A program made the position numbers and the translations under genes. Shown piece after piece: positions 24,313 to 32,011 of a stretch of 64,000 nt of DNA. Position 1 is the stretch's first letter. Every line of letters begins with the position of its first letter. Origin of the DNA: Cohnella sp. SGD-V74. Its GTDB lineage: Bacteria > Bacillota > Bacilli > Paenibacillales > Paenibacillaceae. The DNA is taken from positions 1 through 64,000 of the forward strand of contig NZ_PVYW01000011.1 of NCBI RefSeq assembly GCF_003001675.1, in the 5' to 3' direction. The notes beneath the pieces were generated by a model. It worked only from the letters and a program-made list of their open reading frames with translations, ran no database searches and had not been told where the DNA came from.

Positions 24313-26307
24313 ATGAAGTTGGACAACCATATCCGGTTGTGGAATCAAGTGTACGTCGAATTGGTCGATATTCGCTCCAATCGGATGGAGAGGGCGGAGG
24401 AGCTTCGGGGTTACCGGCTTCCGGCCAGCGCTTTTCTCTATATTAAGCGGGGGATGGGCCGCGTCTGGCTGGACGGGGCCGAACATAGAATCAGGCCGGA
24501 TTATCTGATCCACGGCGGCAAAGGAACGAGCTTGACGATCGCGGCGAACGAGGAGCTGACGTACTATTTGATTCTGTACAGGGCGTCTCCGCCGGTTCCC
24601 GTTCAGCGGGATTTCGCCCGGCTCATGGAGGATGGGAATCCGTTTCAGTTCAGATATGTGTTCGCTCCGCGTTATCCGCTGCCGCTCGGCGACAAAGTCG
24701 AGCAGATGCTCAGAGGATGGCAGGAAGCGACCGACCTGAGCAAAGTCCAAGTGAAATCCCTCTTCTACCAGTTCATCTACGAATTGCTCTGGCAGCTGCA
24801 CCAGCAGCAGATCAAACCCGCGAAGCCCGACATGGTGACGCTGGCGGTCCGTTACATCGAGGAAAACTATCATCAGCCGTTAACGCTGGACGCGATCGCG
24901 AAGGCGCTCGATTACAGCTCGGGTCATCTGTCGCGTTTGTTCAAGACGGAGCTGCATACGAGCCCCATTCATTTTCTGGCGCAGGTGAGAGTGCTTCGAA
25001 CGATGCGACTGCTCGCCGAGACCGAGGCGACGCTGCAGGAAATCGCCGAGTCCGTCGGCTTTCCGGACGCCCACTCTTTAAGCAGAAGCTTCAAAAAGCA
25101 TACCGGAGTTTCTCCGACCTATTACAGACAGAACAAGGACAAGCTGGCCGAAGATCAGGATTTGCCCAGCGCGATGCAAGGAATTGCCGTTTCACGGAAG
25201 ACTTCGCCCTTTTATACTGTTAATGAGAATGATTATCAACAGATAACGGGGAGAGAGCTTGACATGCAGAAGAAAAGTAAAATCGCGGCAATGACTACGG
25301 TACTGAGTTTATCTTTGCTTATGGGGGCATGCTCGAATTCGGCCAATCCGGCTTCGGAATCGTCGGCGCAGCCGTCCGCAAGCGCCAAGGCGAGCGAACC
25401 GGCGGCAACGGCCAGCGCCTCGGCAAGCACGCAGCAGGAGACGGAGCCGACGACGAGAACGGTATCGACGCCGAAGGGCGACGTCGTCGTTCCGGCCGAC
25501 CCGAAGCGGGTCGCCGCCGATCAATATATGGGGCATCTGCTCAAGCTGGGCATCGTTCCGGTCGGCGTCCGGACGTTCATGATGGACGAAGGCTGGATGG
25601 CCGAGGCGGGCATTGGGCAAGAGACGCTGGCGAATGTCGAGGATCTGGGCGGTTTTCCGATGAACCTGGAGAAGCTGACCGCCCTGGAGCCGGATTTGAT
25701 TATCGGATCGGTGGAAGACAGCATCGAACAGTACGAGAAAATCGGCACGACCGTATTTCTGCCGTATTGGACGGAATTGTCCACCGCGGGCCCGTTGGAG
25801 AAGTTCCGCAGCGTAAGCGATATTTTCGGCAAGCGGGAAGAAGCGGAGCAATGGATCGCCGAGTACGAGAAGAAGGCGGCCGAGGCCCGCGAGAAAATCA
25901 AAGGCGTCGTTAAAGACGGAGAGACGGTGTCCATTGTTCAAATCGCGGACAAGGTCGTCTATGTATTTGCCGCCGAGGGAGGCAACTACGGCTCCTCCAC
26001 AATCTACGAAATGCTGCAGCTGCCGCCTACCGACATCGCCAAAAGTATGAAGGAAGGGTTCGAGTCGATCTCGGTGGAGAAGCTGCCGGAATATATGGGC
26101 GATCATATCTTCGTATATTACGGCGCGAAGGAAGCGACGGACGAAATGATGAACAGCAAGCTGTGGAAAGGGCTGTCCGCCGTTCAAAACAATCAAGTAT
26201 ACGTATACGGCAATGAGTATTATGACGAATTCGTCATGGAAGATCCTTTTTCTCTCGAGCAGCAGTTGGATACGATCGTCGGGTTGTTGCTGGGCAATCC
26301 GTCCTGA
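24313..26307 (+). CDS. AraC-type regulator read through in frame into a siderophore-binding domain (Btr-like fusion)
   Basis: One open frame of 664 residues. Residues about 1-175 are an AraC N-terminal sensor region; about 175-275 hold two helix-turn-helix motifs (LTLDAIAKALDYSSGHLSRLF and ATLQEIAESVGFPDAHSLSRSF). Near residue 304 the frame runs through a Fur box, a ribosome site and the signal peptide of a lipoprotein, without any stop codon, and ends in a FeuA/FepB-like iron-siderophore binding domain (about 380-664). Bacillus Btr has the same domain order but no signal peptide. The locus may therefore make a long regulator whose middle hydrophobic segment could span the membrane, plus the short lipoprotein from the internal start. 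A lost stop codon is the simpler alternative. ATG 24313 is preferred over TTG 24271. Confidence 0.7.
   Translation: MKLDNHIRLWNQVYVELVDIRSNRMERAEELRGYRLPASAFLYIKRGMGRVWLDGAEHRIRPDYLIHGGKGTSLTIAANEELTYYLILYRASPPVPVQRDFARLMEDGNPFQFRYVFAPRYPLPLGDKVEQMLRGWQEATDLSKVQVKSLFYQFIYELLWQLHQQQIKPAKPDMVTLAVRYIEENYHQPLTLDAIAKALDYSSGHLSRLFKTELHTSPIHFLAQVRVLRTMRLLAETEATLQEIAESVGFPDAHSLSRSFKKHTGVSPTYYRQNKDKLAEDQDLPSAMQGIAVSRKTSPFYTVNENDYQQITGRELDMQKKSKIAAMTTVLSLSLLMGACSNSANPASESSAQPSASAKASEPAATASASASTQQETEPTTRTVSTPKGDVVVPADPKRVAADQYMGHLLKLGIVPVGVRTFMMDEGWMAEAGIGQETLANVEDLGGFPMNLEKLTALEPDLIIGSVEDSIEQYEKIGTTVFLPYWTELSTAGPLEKFRSVSDIFGKREEAEQWIAEYEKKAAEAREKIKGVVKDGETVSIVQIADKVVYVFAAEGGNYGSSTIYEMLQLPPTDIAKSMKEGFESISVEKLPEYMGDHIFVYYGAKEATDEMMNSKLWKGLSAVQNNQVYVYGNEYYDEFVMEDPFSLEQQLDTIVGLLLGNPS
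25191..25238 (+). promoter_or_regulatory. Internal promoter with Fur box inside the AraC reading frame
   Basis: TTCACG (25191-25196) and TATACT (25213-25218) are spaced 16 bases apart, and the -10 element is followed at once by TGAGAATGATTATCA (25224-25238), a one-mismatch match to the Fur 7-1-7 consensus. GGGGAGAG then precedes ATG 25264. All of it lies in the open frame of the upstream regulator. Confidence 0.7.
25264..26307 (+). CDS. Iron-siderophore ABC transporter substrate-binding lipoprotein (internal start)
   Basis: A 347-residue lipoprotein beginning at ATG 25264, seven bases after a GGGGAGAG ribosome site. A basic, hydrophobic signal peptide ends in the lipobox LMGAC (Cys about residue 22), followed by a Ser/Ala/Thr linker and a two-lobe FeuA/FepB-type binding domain (VSTPKGDVVVPADPKRVAADQ, LEPDLIIGSVED). 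It would capture ferric siderophore for an ABC importer, but no permease or ATPase genes follow; the next gene is an ECF sigma factor. It shares frame and stop codon with the AraC fusion described separately. Confidence 0.85.
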   Translation: MQKKSKIAAMTTVLSLSLLMGACSNSANPASESSAQPSASAKASEPAATASASASTQQETEPTTRTVSTPKGDVVVPADPKRVAADQYMGHLLKLGIVPVGVRTFMMDEGWMAEAGIGQETLANVEDLGGFPMNLEKLTALEPDLIIGSVEDSIEQYEKIGTTVFLPYWTELSTAGPLEKFRSVSDIFGKREEAEQWIAEYEKKAAEAREKIKGVVKDGETVSIVQIADKVVYVFAAEGGNYGSSTIYEMLQLPPTDIAKSMKEGFESISVEKLPEYMGDHIFVYYGAKEATDEMMNSKLWKGLSAVQNNQVYVYGNEYYDEFVMEDPFSLEQQLDTIVGLLLGNPS

Positions 26308-26378
26308 TCCGCGAACGCGACAAGGCTATCGGCTCATCTCCGCACAGGAGAGGGCCGATATTTGTTTATATAAGGAAA

Positions 26379-26406
26379 GGGAACGATCGGGGACGGAGTA
26401 TTGTCT
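26379..26406 (+). promoter_or_regulatory. Candidate ECF-type autoregulatory promoter
   Basis: GGGAAC (26379-26384) and TGTCT (26402-26406) are spaced like the AAC and CGTC elements of SigX/SigW-type ECF promoters (17-18 bases) and lie 20 bases before the sigma factor start. The match is partial. Confidence 0.3.
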
Positions 26407-26426
26407 AATAGGTTGGAGGTGAGGCG

Positions 26427-26972
26427 ATGGACTCGCAGGCGGAGCTGCAGTATTTGACGCGCAAGGAAGCGATGGATAAGACCGAGCTGTACGATCTCAT
26501 GACCGCGTACGGCGACGACGTCAGGCGATATGCATACGCGATAACGAAAAATCGGGAGCAGGCGAAGGACATCGCGCAGGAAACATTCCTTAAGGCGTAT
26601 CGCGGCTTCGGATCGTTCAAGGGCCGTTCCTCTCTTAAAACGTGGCTGTTCTCGATTGCGAGAAACGCGGCAATCAACGAGATGAGGTCGAGCTATATGC
26701 GCCGCATCGTGCTGTTCGAGTGGGTGAAGCCGCGCGGAGTGGGCGAATCGGCCGAGACGGCGTATCTGGAGGAGCAGTCCGTTCGCGAAATCAGGGAAGC
26801 GCTGATGAGCTTGTCGATGAAGCTGCGGGAGGTGCTGCTGCTCTCGCTGGAGCACGGGCTGACGATGCCCGAGATCGCCGAATTGCTGAACGTGTCGGAA
26901 GGAACGGTCAAGTCCAGAATGCATCGGGCGCGCCAGGCGATGGAGCGCAAACGGAAGGAGATGGAACGATGA
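26427..26972 (+). CDS. ECF RNA polymerase sigma factor
   Basis: A 181-residue extracytoplasmic-function sigma factor. Region 2 spans about residues 25-90 (YAYAITKNREQAKDIAQETF, FKGRSSLKTWLFSIARN) and region 4 about 125-175 (LREVLLLSLEHGLTMPEIAELL, VSEGTVKSRMHRARQ). The start ATG 26427 has GGAGGTGAG before it. Its stop overlaps the start of the next gene as ATGA, so the two are translationally coupled, the standard sigma/anti-sigma arrangement. Confidence 0.92.
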   Translation: MDSQAELQYLTRKEAMDKTELYDLMTAYGDDVRRYAYAITKNREQAKDIAQETFLKAYRGFGSFKGRSSLKTWLFSIARNAAINEMRSSYMRRIVLFEWVKPRGVGESAETAYLEEQSVREIREALMSLSMKLREVLLLSLEHGLTMPEIAELLNVSEGTVKSRMHRARQAMERKRKEMER

Positions 26973-27958
26973 GCGAGTCTGCATCTGTCTGGGAGGAGCG
27001 AGTTAAGCAGGGCTTGTTTCGGGAGGAAAAATTTACGGACGAGATGAAGAAGACCGTGCTGCAGTCCGCGGATCGCCGTCCGCGATGGCGGCTGGCCAAG
27101 GGGATCGGCATCGTCGGGGCGCTGGCGATCTGCGCGGCGGCGTTCCTGCTGCTGGTCAATCTAACCGGAGGAGACGCCGATTCCTACCGAACGGCCGGAG
27201 AGACGGGGAAGCGGATTCCGCTGGCGTACAAGCCGCTCGAGGCACGGATTCTGCAGAAGGGGGAGACGATTTACGGGGGGGATCGCGGCATTTTGCCCGG
27301 ACTGTCCAACACCCACAGCCCTCTCGTTAACACGGGCTATGCGGAGCGGATTTCCTTGTCCGACGTCGATCTGATCGAGCAGAAGGAGGTTCCGGGCTTC
27401 GGAACGGCGTTCCTCTATACGCTGAAAGAAGGCACGGTGCTGAAAGATTCGATCGCGACGAAGCACGAGTCTTTCGGAATGGCGATCGATGGAGTTTCTC
27501 CCGCGGGCACGCTTTACCATTACGGTACGGGGCATATGTACGAGCTTCAGACGAGCATGACGCGCCTGTTCGGACAGGAAGTGCTCAAGTTCAACCAGCC
27601 CCTCTGCCGAACCGACGGCGAAGGATGCGCCTGGTATGTGAAGAAGGACGCCAACGGGCTGTCCACCTATGCGACCTTCAGCTCGCTGACCTATGAGAGA
27701 GATCTGGACGGAGACGGCTCGGAGGAAGCGATCGTCGTTACGCATAAGCAGAATCAAATCTATATTTTCAAAGAGGATCGGGGAGCTCTGCAATGGGTCA
27801 GCGTAAGGGAGGCGCTGGGAGCGGTTGCCGAAGACGCGGTCGCGTACGACGAACTGCTTGGAACGTTCGAGCTGCACGGCAGCGAGGCGGACGGAAGCGG
27901 CTTCACCCGCACGTATCGTTACGGAGAGGACAACAAGCTCGTCGAAGTGGTAAAATAA
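26969..27958 (+). CDS. Putative anti-sigma factor with extracytoplasmic domain
   Basis: A 329-residue protein starting in the ATGA overlap with the sigma gene. About 48 cytoplasmic residues (SVWEERVKQGLFREEKFTDEM and onward) precede one membrane helix (about 49-68) and a large outside domain. The outside part holds a calcium-loop-like sequence DLDGDGSEEAI near residue 245, as in FG-GAP/VCBS repeats. No zinc-binding anti-sigma motif is seen. The assignment rests on position, coupling and topology; the sequence of the sensor domain is not one I recognise. Confidence 0.7.
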   Translation: MSESASVWEERVKQGLFREEKFTDEMKKTVLQSADRRPRWRLAKGIGIVGALAICAAAFLLLVNLTGGDADSYRTAGETGKRIPLAYKPLEARILQKGETIYGGDRGILPGLSNTHSPLVNTGYAERISLSDVDLIEQKEVPGFGTAFLYTLKEGTVLKDSIATKHESFGMAIDGVSPAGTLYHYGTGHMYELQTSMTRLFGQEVLKFNQPLCRTDGEGCAWYVKKDANGLSTYATFSSLTYERDLDGDGSEEAIVVTHKQNQIYIFKEDRGALQWVSVREALGAVAEDAVAYDELLGTFELHGSEADGSGFTRTYRYGEDNKLVEVVK

Positions 27959-27969
27959 GACGAACAGGG

Positions 27970-27996
27970 GGCTGTTTCCCGCCAAGGGAAGCAGCC
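27970..27996 (+). terminator. Hairpin after the sigma/anti-sigma operon
   Basis: GGCTGTTTCCC and GGGAAGCAGCC form an 11-bp stem (one T-G pair) around GCCAA, 12 bases after the stop. The T-run is absent, so termination efficiency is uncertain. Confidence 0.55.
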
Positions 27997-28084
27997 TTCG
28001 CGAGTTCGGCGTTGCTGAGCGGTCCGTCGACTGACCGCTGTCGTGCAACGCGCGCTGACTCCTTGACGAGGAAGGGGCATCATC

Positions 28085-28411
28085 GTGGTTTTGTCTATTG
28101 CGATTTTCGTGCTGGCCGGCCTGGCCGAGATCGGCGGAGGTTATCTGGTGTGGCTGTGGCTGCGGGAATCGAAGCCCTACTGGTACGGCATAGCGGGCGG
28201 CATTATTCTGGTGCTGTACGGAATCATTCCGACGCTGCAGAACTTCCCGTCCTTCGGCCGCGTGTATGCGGCTTATGGGGGCGTGTTTATCGTATTGGCC
28301 GTGCTGTGGGGCTGGCTCGTCGACAAGAAGACGCCCGATCTGTACGATTGGCTCGGAGCCGCGATCTGCATCGTCGGCGTATCGATCATGCTGTGGGCGC
28401 CGAGAAGTTGA
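28085..28411 (+). CDS. ynfA: YnfA/UPF0060 family small membrane protein
   Basis: A 108-residue, four-helix membrane protein starting at GTG 28085 after GAGGAAGGGG. The family signatures [33 protein letters not shown] and [12 protein letters not shown] are clear. Related to the small multidrug resistance topology class; some homologues export quaternary compounds, but many are uncharacterised. It is followed by a GNAT gene 32 bases downstream on the same strand. Confidence 0.92.
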   Translation: MVLSIAIFVLAGLAEIGGGYLVWLWLRESKPYWYGIAGGIILVLYGIIPTLQNFPSFGRVYAAYGGVFIVLAVLWGWLVDKKTPDLYDWLGAAICIVGVSIMLWAPRS

Positions 28412-28443
28412 CAGGGAAAGACATCAGGACGAGCGGAGACGAC

Positions 28444-29037
28444 ATGCACATGGAACACTTGACGACAGATCGATGGGATGAAACGTTGTGGGCGGAGGCG
28501 GACGTTATTTATCGGGAGGCGTTCCCCGAGCATGGGCGCAAGAGCGAAGCGATCGTCAGGCGCATGTTCGAGCGCGGCCTGTGCACGCTGCACGTGTGGC
28601 GCATGGACGGCGAAGCCGCGGCGATGGCGCTGACAGCGTTCGATGACCGCTCCGGCTTGCTGGTTATCGACTACATAGCCGTAAGGCGGTCGCGGCAAGG
28701 GCAGGGAATCGGCCGGCGCTGCGTCTTGCAGCTGCGGGATTGGATCGCGGGCGCGAAGCCGGGCTGCCGCGGCATCGTCATCGAAGTGGAAGCGGAGGAG
28801 ACGGAGGAGAACGCGGGACGCATCCGGTTCTGGGAGAGCGCGGGTTTCCGGCTGACCGAGTACGTGCACGTCTACATCTGGGTTCCGGAGACGTACCGGG
28901 CGATGTCGCTCGGCTTCGATGCGTCTTCGCCGCTTACGGATGACGGAAAGGAACTGTTCAAAGCCATTACGCGGTACCATGAGCGCGCTTATCGGAGAAC
29001 GAAAGGCAGCGGCAGCGGCGATGGCGGTAAAGTTTGA
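28444..29037 (+). CDS. GNAT family N-acetyltransferase
   Basis: A 197-residue acetyltransferase starting at ATG 28444 after GGAGACGAC. The acetyl-CoA loop is RRSRQGQGIGRRCVL near residue 82, and a C-terminal beta strand carries RFWESAGFRL. The substrate is unknown. The gene follows ynfA closely and may share its transcript. The last 25 residues are Gly/Ser/Lys-rich and probably disordered. Confidence 0.82.
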   Translation: MHMEHLTTDRWDETLWAEADVIYREAFPEHGRKSEAIVRRMFERGLCTLHVWRMDGEAAAMALTAFDDRSGLLVIDYIAVRRSRQGQGIGRRCVLQLRDWIAGAKPGCRGIVIEVEAEETEENAGRIRFWESAGFRLTEYVHVYIWVPETYRAMSLGFDASSPLTDDGKELFKAITRYHERAYRRTKGSGSGDGGKV

Positions 29038-29114
29038 TTATAGCCGTTTATTCACTTTTGTCCGGATGCGTTCGGTCGTACAATAAAGGTGTCGGGCCCG
29101 ACGAATTTTGCGCG

Positions 29115-29208
29115 AAAGGAGCTGATCGAGTTGATCTACCATCCTGAGGTGGTCTCCGTTTAGACGGGGACGCCGATTAGGGAAGGAGGCCGCAAGGCCT
29201 CCTTTTTT
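29115..29208 (+). promoter_or_regulatory. Short ORF with strong RBS followed by a terminator
   Basis: AAAGGAG (29115-29121) precedes TTG 29131, which opens a ten-codon frame reading MIYHPEVVSV and ending at TAG 29161. The first three codons, TTGATCTAC, are identical to the start of the CD3324-type gene at 29387. Twenty bases later AAGGAGGCC and GGCCTCCTT form a hairpin around GCAA with TTTTTT ending at 29208, a near-perfect intrinsic terminator. This is either a truncated second copy of that gene or an attenuator-like leader. Confidence 0.55.
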
Positions 29209-29319
29209 CATACATTGTGGGATAGAGCGGATTTCAATATACTGGAAATACGAACTTTGCGTTCGTGCTGTTTGTTTTTCGGCAATTATCAATCGAAAAA
29301 AAGGAGGAGAAATGAAAAC

Positions 29320-29424
29320 ATGGCTAAGGCATATGCGAAGAAAATCTTATCCATTATCGGTGCGCTAGAATTAAAGGAGGACCAACTTGATCTACAAAAA
29401 CGGGAGAGATGTGCTTCCCCCTAG
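29320..29424 (+). CDS. Possible 34-residue protein overlapping the CD3324-type gene
   Basis: ATG 29320 opens a 34-codon frame (MAKAYAKKILSIIGALELKE and onward) after AAAAGGAGGAGAAA, and overlaps the start of the gene at 29387 by 38 bases in another frame. An earlier ATG at 29312 opens an 18-codon frame with better spacing to GGAGG. Either may be a leader coupled to the downstream gene. There is no family match that I recognise. Confidence 0.3.
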   Translation: MAKAYAKKILSIIGALELKEDQLDLQKRERCASP

Positions 29425-29650
29425 TTTGCTGCGGGAGCTGCAGAACTATGCGGGCGGCGAGCTGATCTACGTCCCCAAGCCGAACGAGCGTCGCGCGCGT
29501 TGGGGAGAGGTCAGCGGAACGAGGAAACTGCTTGCGGAGCGCAACAAGGAAATTTGCCGGCTGCACTCGGACGGGATGACGGTATCCGAGCTTGTAGCCA
29601 GATTTCATCTGTCCGGGGACAGCATTCGCAAAATCATCGTCAAATCGTAA
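29387..29650 (+). CDS. CD3324 family small DNA-binding protein
   Basis: An 87-residue protein starting at TTG 29387, six bases after AAAGGAGG. The opening MIYKNGRDVLPPSLLRELQ, the YVPKP element and a C-terminal helix-turn-helix (MTVSELVARFHLSGDSIRKI, about residues 64-84) match the CD3324/Mor-like small regulator family common in Paenibacillaceae and clostridia. Targets are unknown. A terminator follows at 29664. Confidence 0.8.
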   Translation: MIYKNGRDVLPPSLLRELQNYAGGELIYVPKPNERRARWGEVSGTRKLLAERNKEICRLHSDGMTVSELVARFHLSGDSIRKIIVKS

Positions 29651-29663
29651 TAGAGTAACCTTA

Positions 29664-29687
29664 TGCCCGCGTCGATCGCGGGCTTTC
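29664..29687 (+). terminator. Terminator after the CD3324-type gene
   Basis: CCCGCG and CGCGGG form a 6-bp GC stem around TCGAT followed by CTTTCG, 15 bases after the stop. The T-run is short. Confidence 0.5.
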
Positions 29688-29785
29688 GTCTGCTCCGACA
29701 CATTTCTTTCGATTGTTGAGCATTTGTTCATATGATATCCTGAGGATGCAGGGAAGAGGATGTCAATTGGAAAAGAGTGAGGATA

Positions 29786-30409
29786 ATGAGACGATTCAAC
29801 TGGATACTGCTTGTCATGCTTGTCGCAATGCTGCTGGCGCCGGCTTCGGTCTGGGCGCATACGGGGCTGAAATCCTCTACTCCGGAAAACAAGCAAACGG
29901 TGGACACGGAAGTGCAAGAGATCGTCATGACGTTTAATACGGGGATCGAGAAGGCGAGCAGCTTTACGGTGAAGGACGCGCAGGGAACCGAGTATCCGCT
30001 CGCGGACAAGTCCGTCGCTTCTTCCAAGCTGACGGGCAAGCTGGAGCAGGCGCTTCCGAACGGCGAGTACACGGTCGAATGGCGCATTATCGGAGAGGAC
30101 GGACACCCGATCAAAGGGACTTTCGGATTTACCGTCGCGCTTCCTCCCGAGGAAACTCCAAGCCCGTCTCCGGCGGAGTCCGCGGCGGAAAGCGCCGAGC
30201 CGGATACCGTACAGACGGAGGAGGAGACGCCTTCGCGTCTTCCGGAAGCCTCGAGCAGCCCAAGTCTTCCCGCCTCTCCGGAAGCGGACGACGATGCGGG
30301 GGCGAGCGCGTCGCTGGAGACGAGGTCGACCGCTTCCAACTTGCTGCTGATCACGGCTGGCGTGCTTGTCGTGGCGTTCGTCGTTCTGGCTTTGCGGAAG
30401 AAAAAATAG
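29786..30409 (+). CDS. CopC-domain copper-binding protein, membrane anchored
   Basis: A 207-residue exported protein. ATG 29786 is preferred to GTG 29777 because GAGTGAGG precedes it. A signal peptide (residues 1-24, ending SVWA) is followed at once by His, the expected first copper ligand of CopC; EDGHPIKG near residue 107 holds the second Asp/His pair. A Glu/Pro/Ser linker (about 120-175) leads to a C-terminal membrane helix and Arg-Lys tail. The CopD-like permease domain of YcnJ is absent. It probably handles periplasm-side copper outside the membrane. Confidence 0.85.
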   Translation: MRRFNWILLVMLVAMLLAPASVWAHTGLKSSTPENKQTVDTEVQEIVMTFNTGIEKASSFTVKDAQGTEYPLADKSVASSKLTGKLEQALPNGEYTVEWRIIGEDGHPIKGTFGFTVALPPEETPSPSPAESAAESAEPDTVQTEEETPSRLPEASSSPSLPASPEADDDAGASASLETRSTASNLLLITAGVLVVAFVVLALRKKK

Positions 30410-30454
30410 CTTTACCTCGAATGCGATATTTGATAATATAATCGCAATAACAAA

Positions 30455-30745
30455 TGCGATGAAGAGACGAGTAGGTAAAGCCATTCTTTCGCAGAGAGCT
30501 CCGGCGGCTGGGAAGGAGCAAAGAATGCTTTATTGAAAAAAGACTCCGAGCAGCGCGCCGGAACCTCGTATGGCGAGGGGGTGGCGCGACAGGCGCTCCT
30601 GTTACAGGGCTATAGTATAAGCATTGCTCGGCAATGCCGTACTTGAAGAGGCGGATATGGCGACATATCAGCGAATCCGGGGTGGTACCGCGAGCACACA
30701 ATCTCGTCCCTAAGGCTAAAGTCTTGGGGGTGGGATTTTTTTGTT
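30455..30745 (+). promoter_or_regulatory. T-box riboswitch upstream of asd, possibly tRNA-Lys specific
   Basis: A full T-box leader: Stem I with GAGTA near 30469, the AGAGAG element near 30493 and the GGCGGCTGG distal part, a variable middle, the T-box antiterminator sequence GGTGGTACCGCG at 30681-30692, and a terminator pairing ATCTCGTCCC with GGGGGTGGGAT followed by eight Ts (30736-30743, one G interruption). The upper Stem I helix pairs CATTCTTT with AAAGAATG and TAAAGC with GCTTTA, leaving GAAAAAAGA on the 3' side of the specifier loop. That suggests an AAA or AAG (Lys) specifier, in keeping with asd; ACT (Thr) cannot be ruled out. Confidence 0.85.
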
Positions 30746-30852
30746 GAAGCGCGAAGCCGGCGCGCCGTCGGCACACCATTTCGTTCGTTTTGAATAGGTA
30801 GTAGGTATAAGGTTCCGTAAAATACGCGATAGGGAAAGGACTGGAATAAGCG

Positions 30853-31938
30853 ATGTCAAATAAATTGAAGGTCGGTATTGTCGGTGGAACGGGGATGGTC
30901 GGACAGAGGTTCGTTCAGCTGCTGGATGGGCACCCGTGGTTCGAGGTGACGACGATCGCGGCGAGCGCGAGCTCGGCGGGCAAGACATACGAGCAATCGG
31001 TGCAAAATAGATGGAAGCTGTCCACTCCGATTCCGGATGCGGTGAAAAATATTGTCGTTCTGGACGCTTCCAAAGTGGAAGAGGTCGCTTCGCAGGTCGA
31101 TTTCATTTTCTGCGCCGTCGACATGAAGAAGAACGAAATCCAGGCGCTGGAGGAAGCGTACGCCAAGACGGGGACGCCGGTCGTCTCCAACAACTCCGCG
31201 CACCGCTGGACGCCGGACGTTCCGATGGTCATTCCGGAGATCAATCCGGGACATCTGGACGTCATCGCCGCGCAGCGCAAACGGCTCGGCACCGAGACCG
31301 GCTTCATCGCCGTGAAGCCGAACTGCTCGATTCAGAGCTACGTGCCGATGCTGCACGCCTTGCAGCAATTCAAGCCGACGCAAGTCGTCGCATCGACGTA
31401 TCAGGCGATCTCCGGCGCGGGCAAAAACTTCACGGATTGGCCGGAAATGCTCGACAACGTCATTCCATACATCGGCGGAGAGGAAGAGAAGAGCGAGCAG
31501 GAGCCGCTGCGCATCTGGGGCAGCGTCGAAGACGGCCAGATCGTGAAGGCGAGCGCGCCGCTCATCACGACGCAGTGCATTCGCGTTCCGGTCACGGACG
31601 GCCACTTGGCGACCGTATTCGTCTCGTTCGAGAACAAGCCGGCCAAGGAAGAGATTTTGCGGATCTGGCGCGAGTTCGAAGGACGTCCTCAGCAGCTTGG
31701 CCTGCCGAGCGCTCCCAAGCAGTTCATTACGTACTTCGAGGAAGAGAACAGGCCGCAGACGAACCTGGACCGCGACATCGAGGGCGGCATGGGCGTATCC
31801 GCGGGACGCCTGCGTGAGGATTCCCTGTACGACTACAAATTCGTCGGCCTGTCGCACAACACGCTGCGCGGCGCAGCTGGCGGCGCGGTGCTGATCGCCG
31901 AGCTGCTTAAGGCGGAAGGCTATATTCAAGCAAAGTAA
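30853..31938 (+). CDS. asd: Aspartate-semialdehyde dehydrogenase (archaeal/fungal-type)
   Basis: A 361-residue NADPH-dependent enzyme that reduces aspartyl phosphate to aspartate semialdehyde, the branch point to lysine/diaminopimelate, threonine and methionine. The nucleotide motif VGIVGGTGMVGQRF opens the protein, the catalytic Cys is in VKPNCSIQSYVP, and the substrate-binding RVPVTDGHLATVF follows. Length and motifs match the subgroup first known from archaea and fungi, not the B. subtilis-type Asd of about 345 residues. ATG 30853 follows AAAGGA. It is controlled by the T-box leader and ends at a long hairpin. Confidence 0.93.
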   Translation: MSNKLKVGIVGGTGMVGQRFVQLLDGHPWFEVTTIAASASSAGKTYEQSVQNRWKLSTPIPDAVKNIVVLDASKVEEVASQVDFIFCAVDMKKNEIQALEEAYAKTGTPVVSNNSAHRWTPDVPMVIPEINPGHLDVIAAQRKRLGTETGFIAVKPNCSIQSYVPMLHALQQFKPTQVVASTYQAISGAGKNFTDWPEMLDNVIPYIGGEEEKSEQEPLRIWGSVEDGQIVKASAPLITTQCIRVPVTDGHLATVFVSFENKPAKEEILRIWREFEGRPQQLGLPSAPKQFITYFEEENRPQTNLDRDIEGGMGVSAGRLREDSLYDYKFVGLSHNTLRGAAGGAVLIAELLKAEGYIQAK

Positions 31939-31949
31939 GGAATGCGATA

Positions 31950-32006
31950 AACAAGGGGCAGTTCCCGAGGTCCGGTCGTTCGGACCCATGGGAGCTGCCC
32001 CTTGTT
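31950..32006. terminator. Bidirectional terminator between asd and uppP
   Basis: AACAAGGGGCAG (31950-31961) pairs exactly with CTGCCCCTTGTT (31995-32006), with further inner pairs TCCC/GGGA and GGTCCG/CGGACC. It lies between convergent genes and ends within a few bases of both stops. Confidence 0.85.
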
Positions 32007-32011
32007 ACTCG

